Source: Agrobacterium tumefaciens (GTDB lineage Bacteria > Pseudomonadota > Alphaproteobacteria > Rhizobiales > Rhizobiaceae). From it: 64,000 nucleotides of DNA. Of this stretch, positions 35,681-45,430 are shown piece by piece. Numbering within the stretch: the first letter of the stretch is position 1; each line of letters begins with the position of its first letter. The notes below the pieces were generated by a model, which worked only from the letters and a program-made list of their open reading frames with translations, made no database searches and was not told where the DNA came from. The position numbers and the translations under genes are program-made. Location: assembly GCF_009649785.1 (NCBI RefSeq), contig NZ_WJOK01000013.1, positions 1-64,000 of the forward strand, given 5' to 3'.

Positions 35681-36872
35681 AGCTGCCGAACAGCAGCGAG
35701 GGCAGGGCCTTCAGCCCGCGCCCCGGCTCGATGCCTTCGCGCATGACCATGCTTCTGAGCGTGCCGATGCCGGATAGCACATGCAGACCAGCCGCACGCG
35801 CCATCTGCACCGGCAGTAGATCGGAAAGCAGCGACCGGTTGAGGAGATCGACGCTGAGGGTGCGGGTGTAGACATCCGCCCGCCGCTTGCGGTCGAAGCT
35901 ACTGCCGGCATCCGCCGCAATCGGGCGGTCGGAGACGGCGCCGAGCAGGTCGGTGAGGGCGATGATGTCGCGCAGGCTGAGGTTCAGACCCTGTGCGCCG
36001 ATGGGCGGGAAACCATGTGCAGCCTCGCCGATCAGGGCGACGCGGCCCTTGCCGAAGCGATGCGCGGTCATGGAAGACAGTGGCCATGCCTGCACGCTGT
36101 CTTCCACCGTAACGGCGCCGAGCATGGATTGCATGCGCTCCTCCACCCTGAGGCTGAGCGCTTCAAGCGGCAGTGCCGTCAGCTCTTCCGCTTGCGCTGG
36201 AGTGACAACCCAGACGAGGCTGGAGCGGTCGCCGGGCAGGGGAACCTGCGTGAAAGGTCCCGTGGGCGTATGGAATTCTGTCGAGACATTGCCGTGCGGC
36301 CGGCTATGGCTGAAGTTCAAAACGATGGCCGTCTGCGGATAGGACCAGGATTTGACGCCAATTGCGGCTGCATCCCGCACCATCGACTTCCTGCCATCCG
36401 CGCCGATCAGAAAATCTGCGGAGAGCGCTTCACCATCGCCAAGTGTTAACGATACACGGTCGTTGCCGATATCAATCGTCTCGGCGGTGGTTTCGAAGCG
36501 GGTAATACTGTGTTCCTGTTCGACCGCTTCGCTAAGCACGCCAAGCAGCGCCTCATTGGGAATATTCCAGCCGAATGCATCCAGCCCGATTTCAGAGGAG
36601 CGGAACTGCACGGTGGGCGCGCGCAGCAGGCGGTCGGTGCCGTCAATGATCTGCATGGTGGAAAGACGGGCTGCGGCAGGGGCTATGCGCGACCAGAGGC
36701 CTAGGCGGTCCATGAAGCGGATCGACTGGTCCATCAGCGCCGTCGTGCGCCGGTCCTTCTTTTCGCTGGGGGGCGCAACAAGCGCCACGTGGCGGCCCGC
36801 CCGCGCAAGCGCTATGGCCGCAATCTGGCCCGCAAGTCCCGCACCAGTGATGGCGATATCGAAGTGTCTCAT
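35664..36872 (-). CDS. UbiH/Coq6-family FAD-dependent hydroxylase
   Basis: A 402-aa FAD monooxygenase. The dinucleotide motif GAGLAG lies near residues 10-15, a DFLIGADGRKS motif near 152-162, and the second FAD motif reads GEAAHGFPPIGAQGLNLSLRD near 280, with Glu in place of the usual Asp of GDAAH. It probably hydroxylates the ubiquinone ring; the position cannot be told. It diverges from pcs and overlaps the AEC gene tail to tail. Confidence 0.88.
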   Translation of the reverse strand: MRHFDIAITGAGLAGQIAAIALARAGRHVALVAPPSEKKDRRTTALMDQSIRFMDRLGLWSRIAPAAARLSTMQIIDGTDRLLRAPTVQFRSSEIGLDAFGWNIPNEALLGVLSEAVEQEHSITRFETTAETIDIGNDRVSLTLGDGEALSADFLIGADGRKSMVRDAAAIGVKSWSYPQTAIVLNFSHSRPHGNVSTEFHTPTGPFTQVPLPGDRSSLVWVVTPAQAEELTALPLEALSLRVEERMQSMLGAVTVEDSVQAWPLSSMTAHRFGKGRVALIGEAAHGFPPIGAQGLNLSLRDIIALTDLLGAVSDRPIAADAGSSFDRKRRADVYTRTLSVDLLNRSLLSDLLPVQMARAAGLHVLSGIGTLRSMVMREGIEPGRGLKALPSLLFGSFKKAG

Positions 36873-37081
36873 GGTCCTGATCCGTTGTTATTTCCAAGGC
36901 ATCATAAAGGCTTTGCGCGGGTAAATCCACTTTGACCCCGGAACATCCCGGCGTAAACATTCGTTGGTTGTACCGCTATATTAGTCCTAGGATAAGCCAG
37001 ATCAGCCGGTTGCAAAGCGTGGTGAATGGCCGCATACCGGAATGAACAGGGCGGATGAAAAGCGGGGCGCAGACGCTGACC

Positions 37082-37807
37082 ATGAAAATTTTCAACTACA
37101 AGCGTGTTCCCTACGCGGAAATCCGCGCCTTTTCCGTTCATATTTTGACGGCGTCCGGGTCGTTTCTGGCTTTTCTTGGCGTCGTCGCCGCTTCCGAACA
37201 CCGCTTTGTCGACATGTTCTGGTGGCTGGGGCTTGCGCTGCTGGTGGATGGCATTGACGGGCCCATCGCCCGCAAGGTTCGGGTGAAGGAAGTTCTGCCC
37301 AACTGGTCCGGCGATACGCTCGACAATATCATCGACTATGTCACCTATGTGCTCTTGCCCGCCTTTGCGCTTTACCAGAGCGGCATGATCGGCGAGCCGC
37401 TATCCTTCGTTGCGGCTGGCATGATCGTGGTGTCGAGCGCCATCTATTACGCCGACATGGGCATGAAGACGGACGAATATTTCTTCTCCGGCTTTCCGGT
37501 GGTGTGGAACATGGTGGTGTTCACGCTGTTCGTCATGGATGCCAGCGCCACAACAGCCATGACTGTCGTTACCGTCTCGGTGTTCCTGACATTCCTGCCG
37601 ATCAATTTCCTGCATCCGGTGCGCGTGAAGCGATTGCGGCCGCTTAATCTGGCAATCGTATTCGTCTGGTGTGCGCTTGGCGGTTATGCGTTGCTGATGC
37701 ATTTCGAAACGCCGACCTGGGCGGTGATCGGCTTTGTAGCGAGCGGGCTTTATCTCTATTGCATCGGCGGAATATTGCAGTTTTTCCCCGCGCTCGGCGC
37801 GAAATAA
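37082..37807 (+). CDS. pcs: phosphatidylcholine synthase
   Basis: A 241-aa membrane enzyme with about seven to eight helices that condenses choline with CDP-diacylglycerol. The modified CDP-alcohol phosphotransferase motif is seen as D56-G, D59-G, A63-R64, G77, D81 and D85. The length and N-terminus (MKIFNYKRVPYAEIRAFSVH) match rhizobial Pcs, so the ATG at 37082 is chosen over 37055. Pcs is typical of Rhizobiaceae, Brucella and a few others that interact with eukaryotes. It ends in a terminator at 37828. Confidence 0.96.
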   Translation: MKIFNYKRVPYAEIRAFSVHILTASGSFLAFLGVVAASEHRFVDMFWWLGLALLVDGIDGPIARKVRVKEVLPNWSGDTLDNIIDYVTYVLLPAFALYQSGMIGEPLSFVAAGMIVVSSAIYYADMGMKTDEYFFSGFPVVWNMVVFTLFVMDASATTAMTVVTVSVFLTFLPINFLHPVRVKRLRPLNLAIVFVWCALGGYALLMHFETPTWAVIGFVASGLYLYCIGGILQFFPALGAK

Positions 37808-37827
37808 GAAAAGCGTAAAGCCGTTTA

Positions 37828-37863
37828 TTGCTTGTGCAAATTGCATTTAAGCAACGTCTTTTT
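37828..37863 (+). terminator. probable terminator of pcs
   Basis: TTGCTT (37828-37833) pairs with AAGCAA (37849-37854), with an inner TGCA/TGCA stem, followed by CTTTTT after four bases. Moderate strength. Confidence 0.5.
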
Positions 37864-38007
37864 CAGTTGTGCGCAGCAGCAAAACAGTTATCAATAAATC
37901 ATGATCGCGCAGCATTGCATACGTGTTGTAGCCTGATTGGGAACAATGACCACGGTTGCTGAAATGCTTCGAAGAAAGCATGGGTAGCCGGTGTAGAGAG
38001 GGAATTC

Positions 38008-39576
38008 GTGACTGGAACTATGGCGCCGGAGGCCGTGCCTCTCCTGTCCGTTCGCAAGCTGACCAAGCTGTTCGGCAATTTCGCCGCATGCAACGGCATC
38101 GACCTCGATATAGCGCCGGGCGAAATCCACGCGCTTCTGGGTGAAAACGGCGCGGGCAAGTCCACGCTCGTCAAGATGCTGTTCGGCGTGCTCTCGCCGA
38201 GCGAGGGTGATATCGTCTGGCAGGGTCAGCCGGTTTCCATAGGTTCGCCAAGCGAGGCCCGCAGGCTCGGCATCGGCATGGTCTTCCAGCATTTCTCCCT
38301 GTTTGAGGCGTTGACGGTTGCTGAAAACATCGCCCTGTCGCTGGACCCGAAAATTTCATTGAAGGAAATCGCCAAGGAAGCGGAACAGCTTTCGCGCGCC
38401 TATGGCCTGCCGCTCGATCCCAATGCGCATGTCGCCGATCTTTCGGTTGGCGAGCGCCAGCGTATCGAGATCGTGCGCGCCCTGTTGCAGAACCCGCGCC
38501 TTATCATTCTCGACGAGCCGACTTCGGTTTTGACACCGCAGGAGGCGGACAAACTGTTCGAGACGCTGGCGAAGCTGAAGGCCGAAGGCCGTTCGGTGCT
38601 TTATATCAGCCACCGGCTGGAAGAGGTGCAGCGTATCTGCGACCGCGCCACCGTTCTGCGCCATGGCAAGGTTACGGGCGCCTGCGATCCGCGCAAGGAA
38701 ACACCGGCATCTCTGGCGCGCATGATGGTGGGTAGCGATGTCGCAAGCGTTTCGCGACCGACGGGCGATGCCCTCGGTCAACCGCAGATCGAAGTCATGG
38801 GGCTTTCCGTTGCGCCACGCACGCCCTTTGCCGTGGCGTTGAAAGCGGTTTCCATGACTGTGCGCGCCGGCGAAGTGCTGGCGATTGCCGGGGTCGCCGG
38901 AAACGGGCAGGGCGAGTTGTTCGATGCGCTTTCGGGCGAATATCCCGTCTATAATAATGATGCGATCCATCTCCGCGGCAAGCCGGTCGGTCGTATCGGC
39001 ATCAATGGCCGACGGCTGATGGGCGCCGGTTTCGTACCCGAGGAGCGCCACGGCCATGCCGCCGTTCCCGGCATGAGCCTTTCCGACAATCTTCTGCTGG
39101 CGCGGGCGCGCTCCGACCGCAAGGCATTTCTGACGGGTGGTTTTCTGCGCATCGTCAGGGGCTCGGCTATCAAGGCGGCGGCGCGGCGCATATCGGAAAC
39201 CATGGATGTGCGCAAAAGCGGGGCAGATCCGCTGGCGGGATCGCTGTCAGGTGGCAATCTGCAAAAATTCATCGTCGGGCGCGAACTCGATCGTCAACCG
39301 GCCGTGCTTGTTGTCAACCAGCCGACATGGGGTGTGGATGCGGGGGCGGCGAGCCGTATCCGGCAGGCGCTTGTCGATCTCGCCAAAGCCGGCTCTGCCG
39401 TCATCGTCATCAGCCAGGACCTAGATGAAATCTTCGAGGTCGCCACCAATATCGCGGTCATTTCCGATGGGCAGCTTTCGCAGGCCTATCCGGTGGAAGA
39501 CATGACGCTTGAAAAGATCGGCCTGCTGATGGGCGGCGTCCACACACAGTCAGGAGCCGCCCAGCATGCGCATTGA
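38008..39576 (+). CDS. BMP-family (nucleoside-type) ABC importer, ATPase with two domains
   Basis: A 522-aa fused double ATPase as in sugar and nucleoside importers. The first domain is complete: Walker A GENGAGKST (45-53), signature LSVGERQR and DEPTS. The second is degenerate, with GVAGNGQGEL instead of Walker A, signature LSGGNLQK and NQPTWGVD for Walker B, a normal trait of this class. GTG at 38008 has GAGGG upstream. First gene of a four-gene operon, overlapping the next. Confidence 0.92.
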   Translation: MTGTMAPEAVPLLSVRKLTKLFGNFAACNGIDLDIAPGEIHALLGENGAGKSTLVKMLFGVLSPSEGDIVWQGQPVSIGSPSEARRLGIGMVFQHFSLFEALTVAENIALSLDPKISLKEIAKEAEQLSRAYGLPLDPNAHVADLSVGERQRIEIVRALLQNPRLIILDEPTSVLTPQEADKLFETLAKLKAEGRSVLYISHRLEEVQRICDRATVLRHGKVTGACDPRKETPASLARMMVGSDVASVSRPTGDALGQPQIEVMGLSVAPRTPFAVALKAVSMTVRAGEVLAIAGVAGNGQGELFDALSGEYPVYNNDAIHLRGKPVGRIGINGRRLMGAGFVPEERHGHAAVPGMSLSDNLLLARARSDRKAFLTGGFLRIVRGSAIKAAARRISETMDVRKSGADPLAGSLSGGNLQKFIVGRELDRQPAVLVVNQPTWGVDAGAASRIRQALVDLAKAGSAVIVISQDLDEIFEVATNIAVISDGQLSQAYPVEDMTLEKIGLLMGGVHTQSGAAQHAH

Positions 39577-40657
39577 GCTTGAAAAACGGGCAGGGATCTC
39601 GAAGCTATTTACCCTTCTCTCGCCGCTTCTGGCACTGGTGCTGACGCTGCTCGTCGGCGCCATCATGTTCGCCATACTCGGTAAAAATCCGCTTGATGCG
39701 CTTTACGCCTTTTTCATCGAGCCACTGCTGGAGGTCTGGTCGCTGCATGAGCTGGCGATCAAGGCCGCACCGCTGATCCTGATCGCGGTTGGCCTGTCTA
39801 TCTGTTATCGCTCCAACAACTGGAACATCGGCGCGGAAGGACAATTCACCATCGGCGCGATCACCGGTTCCATCCTGCCGGTGCTTTATCCGGACTGGCA
39901 TTCGCCACTCATCCTGCCGTTGATGCTGGTTATGGGCGCCATCGGTGGCGCACTCTATGCCGGTATTCCGGCGCTGTTGAAGACGAAGTTCAACACCAAC
40001 GAAATCCTCGTCAGCCTGATGCTGGTCTATGTCGCGCAGCTTTTTCTCGACTGGCTGACGCGCGGCATCTGGCGCGATCCGGGCGGCTATAACTTCCCGC
40101 AGACGAAACCCTTCAACGAGAGCGCAGTGCTGCCGGAAATGCTGGCATCGGGCCGGGCGCATTGGGGTTTCGTGTTTGCCATCGTAGCGGCCATCGCGCT
40201 GTGGTTCATGATGCGTTACATGCTGAAAGGCTTCGAGGTTACGGTTCTTGGCCAATCGGCGCGGGCAGGGCGTTTTGCCGGTTTCTCATCGAGCCGCATG
40301 GTCTGGTTTTCGATGCTGCTTTCCGGCGCGCTTGCCGGGCTTGCGGGCATTTCGGAAGCCTCCGGCTCCATCGGCCATCTTCAGCCCAGCATTTCTCCGG
40401 GTTACGGCTTCACCGCCATCATCGTCGCCTTTCTAGGCCGCCTCAATCCGCTCGGTATCATCCTCTCCGGGCTGGTGCTTGCACTGACCTATCTTGGTGG
40501 TGAGGCGGCGCAGCTTTCCATCGGTGTGTCTGACAAGGTGACGCGTGTGTTTCAGGGGCTGATGCTGTTCTTCGTACTCTCCTGCGATACGTTGATCTTC
40601 TACCGCATCAAGGTCGTCTTCACCGGCAAGGCGCATAACAGCCAAGGAGCGGCATGA
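39566..40657 (+). CDS. ABC importer permease, BMP-family system, subunit 1
   Basis: A 363-aa permease of the BPD_transp_2 family, about eight to ten helices. The conserved central loop with ICYRSNNWNIGAEGQF (near 80-95) is a hallmark of nucleoside-type (YufP-like) permeases. It starts within the end of the ATPase gene (11-nt overlap), and the next permease starts in its stop region. Confidence 0.92.
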   Translation: MRIELEKRAGISKLFTLLSPLLALVLTLLVGAIMFAILGKNPLDALYAFFIEPLLEVWSLHELAIKAAPLILIAVGLSICYRSNNWNIGAEGQFTIGAITGSILPVLYPDWHSPLILPLMLVMGAIGGALYAGIPALLKTKFNTNEILVSLMLVYVAQLFLDWLTRGIWRDPGGYNFPQTKPFNESAVLPEMLASGRAHWGFVFAIVAAIALWFMMRYMLKGFEVTVLGQSARAGRFAGFSSSRMVWFSMLLSGALAGLAGISEASGSIGHLQPSISPGYGFTAIIVAFLGRLNPLGIILSGLVLALTYLGGEAAQLSIGVSDKVTRVFQGLMLFFVLSCDTLIFYRIKVVFTGKAHNSQGAA

Positions 40658-41577
40658 TGGATATGCTTCAGGCCATCCTTCTCACGGTCATCACTGCCGC
40701 CACACCGCTCGTCCTTGCCGCCTCGGGCGAGCTGGTGGCGGAACGCTCCGGCGTCCTCAATCTCGGCGTCGAGGGCATGATGATCATGGGTGCGGTCTGC
40801 GCTTTCGCTGCCGCGCATATGACCGGTTCGCCCTATCTCGGCATTCTGGCCGGTATCGCGTCGGGCGCGGTTTTCTCGCTGCTCTTCGGTTTCCTGACGT
40901 TGACGCTCGTTACCAACCAGGTGGCGACGGGCCTTGCGCTGACCATTCTCGGTCTTGGCGTTTCCGGCATGCTGGGCGAAAGCTTCGTTGGCCTGCCGGG
41001 CGTCAAGCTGCAGCCCATCGTCTTTCCGGTGCTGTCGGAGATACCATTCATCGGCCCCTTGCTGTTCCGGCAAGACCTGATCTTCTACATGTCCATCGCG
41101 CTCGTTGCCGGCATAAGCTGGTTTCTGTTCAAGAGCCGCACGGGTCTCAAGATCCGCGCCATCGGCGACAATCACGGTTCTGCCCATGCGCTTGGCATCA
41201 ACGTCATCCGCACACGCTATCTGGCTGTCATGTTTGGCGGTGCGTGCGCGGGGCTTGCTGGTGCGCAGCTTTCGTTGGTCTATACGCCGCAATGGGTGGA
41301 AAACATGTCGGCCGGGCGTGGCTGGATCGCACTGGCGCTCGTCGTCTTCGCGTCCTGGCGTCCATGGCGGGTGCTGGCAGGCGGTTATCTGTTCGGCGCT
41401 GTCACCATCGGGCAGTTGCACGCCCAGGCATTCGGCATTGGCGTGCCGTCGCAACTGCTTTCGGCGCTGCCCTATATCGCAACTATTGTCGTGCTGGTCA
41501 TCATCTCGCATAATCGCCGCACGACCTTGATCAACACGCCGGCATCACTGGGTAAATCCTTCGTGCCGGACCGGTGA
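40654..41577 (+). CDS. ABC importer permease, BMP-family system, subunit 2
   Basis: A 307-aa permease of the YufQ-like type. The ERSGVLNLGVEGMMIMGA segment near 30-47 is the family motif. ATG at 40654 overlaps the previous stop by 4 nt. With subunit 1 it forms the heterodimeric channel. Confidence 0.92.
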   Translation: MMDMLQAILLTVITAATPLVLAASGELVAERSGVLNLGVEGMMIMGAVCAFAAAHMTGSPYLGILAGIASGAVFSLLFGFLTLTLVTNQVATGLALTILGLGVSGMLGESFVGLPGVKLQPIVFPVLSEIPFIGPLLFRQDLIFYMSIALVAGISWFLFKSRTGLKIRAIGDNHGSAHALGINVIRTRYLAVMFGGACAGLAGAQLSLVYTPQWVENMSAGRGWIALALVVFASWRPWRVLAGGYLFGAVTIGQLHAQAFGIGVPSQLLSALPYIATIVVLVIISHNRRTTLINTPASLGKSFVPDR

Positions 41578-41614
41578 GAAAAACTTCCAGTCTCCAAACC
41601 AAACAGGGGTAAAA

Positions 41615-42688
41615 ATGAAAAAACTGGTCATCGCACTTGCTGCTTCCATAGCGGCTCTTGGAGGCGTCGTTTCTTCGGCTGAGGCCGCCGACGCAAAGAA
41701 GGTCTGCTTCATCTATGTCGGCAGCCGCACCGATGGCGGCTGGACGCAGGCGCACGAAATCGGTCGCGAAGAGCTGCAGAAGCATTTCGGCGACAAGATC
41801 GAAACGCCGTTCCTCGAAAGCGTTCCGGAAGGCCCGGATGCCGAACGCGCCATCGAGCGCATGGCACGTTCCGGCTGTGAGCTGGTCTTCACCACTTCCT
41901 TCGGCTTTATGGATGCGACCGTTAAGGTTGCCCAGAAGTTCCCCAAGGTGAAGTTCGAGCACGCCACCGGCTTCAAGACCGCCGAAAACGTCGCGACCTA
42001 CAATTCGCGTTTCTATGAAGGCCGCTACATTCAGGGCCAGATCGCCGCAAAGATGTCGAAGAAGGGTGTTGCCGGCTACATCGCTTCCTTCCCGATCCCG
42101 GAAGTGGTGATGGGCATCGACGCTTTCGTTCTTGGCGCGCAGTCCGTCAATCCTGAGTTCAAGGTCAAGGTTGTCTGGGCCAACACCTGGTTTGACCCCG
42201 GCAAGGAAGCCGATGCCGCCAAGGCGCTTATCGACCAGGGCGTCGATATCCTGACGCAGCACACCGATACGACGGCTCCGATGCAGGTTGCAGCCGAGCG
42301 CGGCATCAAGGCCTTCGGTCAGGCTTCCGATATGATCAAGGCCGGTCCGGAGACACAGCTGACCGCGATCAAGGACACCTGGGGCGCTTATTACATCAAG
42401 CGCACGCAGGCCCTGCTTGACGGCACGTGGAAGTCCGAATCCATCTGGGACGGCCTGAAGGACGGCATCCTGACCATGGCGCCTTACACCAACATGCCTG
42501 ATGACGTGAAGAAGATGGCTGAGGAAACCGAAGCCAAGATCAAGTCGGGCGAGTTGCACCCCTTTACCGGTCCGGTGAAGAAGCAGGACGGTTCGGAATG
42601 GCTGAAGGCGGGTGAGAAGGCTGAAGACGGCGTTCTGCTCGGCCTCAACTTCTACGTTGCCGGCGTGGACGACAAGCTGCCGCAATAA
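41615..42688 (+). CDS. BMP-family substrate-binding lipoprotein-like protein
   Basis: A 357-aa periplasmic binding protein of the BmpA/PnrA family. It has a Sec signal peptide (cleavage after AEA near 24; no lipobox). The first strand VCFIYVGSRTDGGW and the TTSFGFMD segment are family marks. Relatives bind purine nucleosides, so the four-gene importer probably takes up nucleosides or related compounds; the ligand is inferred. Followed by a strong terminator. Confidence 0.92.
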   Translation: MKKLVIALAASIAALGGVVSSAEAADAKKVCFIYVGSRTDGGWTQAHEIGREELQKHFGDKIETPFLESVPEGPDAERAIERMARSGCELVFTTSFGFMDATVKVAQKFPKVKFEHATGFKTAENVATYNSRFYEGRYIQGQIAAKMSKKGVAGYIASFPIPEVVMGIDAFVLGAQSVNPEFKVKVVWANTWFDPGKEADAAKALIDQGVDILTQHTDTTAPMQVAAERGIKAFGQASDMIKAGPETQLTAIKDTWGAYYIKRTQALLDGTWKSESIWDGLKDGILTMAPYTNMPDDVKKMAEETEAKIKSGELHPFTGPVKKQDGSEWLKAGEKAEDGVLLGLNFYVAGVDDKLPQ

Positions 42689-42717
42689 TGTGACACGCAG
42701 GTACTAGCTGCTAACGG

Positions 42718-42755
42718 GACCGCGCATGCAATTCATGCGCGGTCTTTGTTATTTT
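42718..42755 (+). terminator. strong terminator of the BMP importer operon
   Basis: GACCGCGCATG (42718-42728) pairs perfectly with CATGCGCGGTC (42734-42744) across a 5-nt loop, followed by a T-rich tail. Confidence 0.9.
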
Positions 42756-42920
42756 GATGTGTTTTATTGTTCGAACGAAGTTTGGCTTTGCTTTTCACGC
42801 GCGTTGATGTTTTTCACTGTATTCTGCGTTGAAAATCGGGCTGCTTTCCTGGATTACACAAGTCAGGCGCGATTTTTACATCTTCAACCGAACGGAAGGA
42901 CATGGAATTTGCAGCGCGGA

Positions 42921-43658
42921 ATGCTCGATGCGGCGATCGGTTTTCGAAAGTTGCGGACAAATCATGCTCAGGTCGTTCACAAGCTCGGTCTCGATATCGT
43001 GTCCGGAGTTTTCAAGACGGGTGACATCCTGCCGGGCGATGCCGAGCTGATGGAGCGGCTGAAAGTCTCTCGAACGGTGCTTCGCGAGGCGATGAAGACG
43101 CTCACCGCCAAGGGCATGATCTCCCCCAAGGCGCGCATCGGTACCCGTGTGACGGAGCGCGAAAGCTGGAACATGTTCGACAGCGAGGTGCTGCTCTGGC
43201 ACTTCGAGGCTGGTGTCAGCGAGGAATTCCTGCTGCATCTCTACGATATCCGCCAGGCGTTCGAACCCTATGGCGCGGGTCTTGCTGCCGCCAGGGCAAA
43301 AGACGCCGATATCGCAAGGCTTGTCGCTTACGCCAACGAGATGGGCAACACGGCTTATTCCAAGGAAAAGCGCGCGCTTGCGGATATGAATTTCCACGTT
43401 CTCATCACCGAAATGTCCGGCAACCCGTTCATGCGCACCGTCGGTTCGCTGATAAAGGCGGCGCTGGCGGGCATTTTCCGGATGAGCAACCCGGAAGCCG
43501 ATCCCAACGAGATTTCCGACGTGTCTGCCTCTCACCTGCGACTCGTTGAAGCGTTTCGCCTGCGTGATGAGGGGGCAGCCCGGCGCGAGATGGAAAGGCT
43601 GATTGAAAACGGCCGTCAGCAGATACTCGAATTCACGGCCCGTAACTCCCGCCCATAG
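42921..43658 (+). CDS. GntR/FadR-type transcriptional regulator (FCD domain)
   Basis: A 245-aa regulator: N-terminal winged helix (GDAELMERLKVSRTVLREAMKTL around 38-60) and a C-terminal FCD ligand domain with DMNFHVLI and SHLRLVEAF, whose Asp and His residues usually bind a metal. FadR-type FCD regulators respond to organic acids. The start is uncertain: ATG at 42921 or TTG at 42909; the open frame to 42726 includes the terminator and is not used. Placed after the BMP operon but separated by its terminator, so a link to the importer is only possible. Confidence 0.85.
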   Translation: MLDAAIGFRKLRTNHAQVVHKLGLDIVSGVFKTGDILPGDAELMERLKVSRTVLREAMKTLTAKGMISPKARIGTRVTERESWNMFDSEVLLWHFEAGVSEEFLLHLYDIRQAFEPYGAGLAAARAKDADIARLVAYANEMGNTAYSKEKRALADMNFHVLITEMSGNPFMRTVGSLIKAALAGIFRMSNPEADPNEISDVSASHLRLVEAFRLRDEGAARREMERLIENGRQQILEFTARNSRP

Positions 43659-43864
43659 ATCATGCCAGCCTGCCGCTGATCACGTTTGATGAAAATCGGC
43701 GTGGAAATTTGGTGGAGATTTGCATGGTTTCTTAAGTGGGGCGCCGTTATAGCAGTGCCGGAAAGAAATCACCCATACGCCCGTCCGCAGTGCTGGCCGG
43801 CGTAAAGTCAAACATTGCCCCTGTCCGGGCCGCCTGTGGCCGGTGACGGGGTGTTGGAGGTCTT

Positions 43865-45226
43865 ATGGAGCGCAGCTCTCTAGCCGTTATTCTCGCAGCG
43901 GGCGACAGCACGCGCATGAAGTCTTCGAAGTCCAAGGTGCTTCATCCGGTCGCTGGACGCCCGATGATCGGGCATGTGGTGGAGGCTGTTGCTGGAGCGG
44001 GCGTCGGCGCGGTGGCGCTGGTGGTCGGGCGCGATGCCGACAATGTCGCTGCTGCGGCAAGTCTCAAGGGCCTGCAGGTCGAGGCTTTCCTGCAAAAGGA
44101 ACGCAAGGGCACCGGGCATGCGGTTCTTGCCGCACGCGAGGCGATCGAACGCGGTTTTGACGATGTCATCGTCGCTTATGGCGATGTGCCGCTCATCACC
44201 TCAGCCACGCTCGACAGGGCGCGCGAGGCGATTGCCGACGGTGCCGATGTCGCCGTTATCGGGTTCCATACTGACCGTCCCACGGGTTACGGGCGGCTTC
44301 TGGTCGAGAATGGCGAGCTGGTCGCGATCCGAGAGGAAAAGGACGCCACCGACGAGGAGCGCAAGGTCACCTGGTGCAACAGCGGATTGATGGCCATCAA
44401 CGGCCGCAATGCGCTGGATCTGCTGGATCGGATCGGCAACAGCAATGTGAAGGGCGAATATTATCTGACTGACATCGTCGAGATCGCCCGTTCTCTCGGC
44501 CGCCGCGCCATTGCCATCGATGCGCCGGAAAAGGAATTGACCGGCTGCAACAACCGCGCTGAACTCGCCTTCATCGAGAGGCTCTGGCAGGAGCGCCGCC
44601 GTCACGAATTGATGGTCGACGGCGTTTCGATGATCGCGCCTGAGACAGTATTCCTTTCCTTCGATACGAAGATCGGTCAGGATGTCCTGATCGAGCCCAA
44701 CGTCGTTTTCGGTCCCGGCGTGACGATCGAGCCGGGTGCGATCATTCATGCATTTTCGCATCTGGAAGGGGCCTATCTGGCCCAGGGTGCGGTTGTCGGT
44801 CCATTTGCGCGGTTGCGTCCGGGTGCAAACCTGCACGCCAACGCCAAGGTCGGCAATTTCTGTGAGGTCAAGAAGGCCGAGATCGGCGAGGGCGCAAAGG
44901 TCAACCATTTGACCTATATCGGCGATGCTTTCGTGGGTGCAGGCAGCAATATCGGCGCGGGTGCCATCACCTGCAATTATGACGGTTACAACAAGTCCGA
45001 AACGCGGATCGGAGCCAACAGCTTCATCGGCTCGAATTCGTCGCTGGTTGCTCCCGTCTCCATTGGAGAGCGGGCGTATATCGCCTCCGGCAGCGTGATT
45101 ACCGATGACGTGCCTGCCGATGCGCTGGCTTTCGGGCGCGCGCGCCAGGAGGTGAAACCGGGCAGGGCGGTCGCGTTGCGCGAGCGGGCGAAAGCGCTGA
45201 AGGAAGCGAAGAAAAAATCCTCTTAG
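43865..45226 (+). CDS. glmU: GlmU, bifunctional UDP-GlcNAc pyrophosphorylase / GlcN-1-P acetyltransferase
   Basis: A 453-aa enzyme of normal length. N-terminal uridyltransferase with [11 protein letters not shown] at about 10-20; C-terminal left-handed beta-helix acetyltransferase with repeated hexapeptides, [18 protein letters not shown] and NYDGYNK. It makes UDP-GlcNAc for peptidoglycan and LPS. GGAGG precedes the ATG. glmS follows after a gap with a palindromic repeat. Confidence 0.97.
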   Translation: MERSSLAVILAAGDSTRMKSSKSKVLHPVAGRPMIGHVVEAVAGAGVGAVALVVGRDADNVAAAASLKGLQVEAFLQKERKGTGHAVLAAREAIERGFDDVIVAYGDVPLITSATLDRAREAIADGADVAVIGFHTDRPTGYGRLLVENGELVAIREEKDATDEERKVTWCNSGLMAINGRNALDLLDRIGNSNVKGEYYLTDIVEIARSLGRRAIAIDAPEKELTGCNNRAELAFIERLWQERRRHELMVDGVSMIAPETVFLSFDTKIGQDVLIEPNVVFGPGVTIEPGAIIHAFSHLEGAYLAQGAVVGPFARLRPGANLHANAKVGNFCEVKKAEIGEGAKVNHLTYIGDAFVGAGSNIGAGAITCNYDGYNKSETRIGANSFIGSNSSLVAPVSIGERAYIASGSVITDDVPADALAFGRARQEVKPGRAVALRERAKALKEAKKKSS

Positions 45227-45293
45227 ATGACGTTACCGAGCGATACTGAAAGTGACCGGCGGGATAATTGCCGATTTCAGAGAAACGGTTAAA

Positions 45294-45337
45294 GCATTTC
45301 CAGTAAAGGTGCGCAGCGGTTTTACGTCCGGAAATGC
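45294..45337. repeat. palindromic repeat unit between glmU and glmS
   Basis: GCATTTCC (45294-45301) pairs with GGAAATGC (45330-45337), and GTAAA/TTTAC continue the stem inside. It resembles short palindromes found in many copies in Rhizobiales genomes. No T-run is next to it, so it would not stop transcription but could shield an mRNA end. Confidence 0.5.
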
Positions 45338-45430
45338 ATCAGAACAAAAAGGTGGTGTATTTTCGCATTTCAGGGAAAGGCGGAAATACTCTGGAAGTTT
45401 CGGTGAAGAGATCGCCGTCTGGAGAAATAT

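Noticed and set aside
37864..38007. purine riboswitch upstream of the BMP importer
   Set aside because: No three-way junction with the conserved loops can be drawn; the stretch after the pcs terminator is unstructured.
41531..42685. 384-codon minus-strand frame
   Set aside because: Antisense to the BMP binding protein, which has a clean signal peptide and family motifs.
45227..45430. glmS ribozyme or riboswitch in the glmS leader
   Set aside because: No ribozyme core is seen. The leader contains only a palindromic repeat unit and a normal ribosome binding site.
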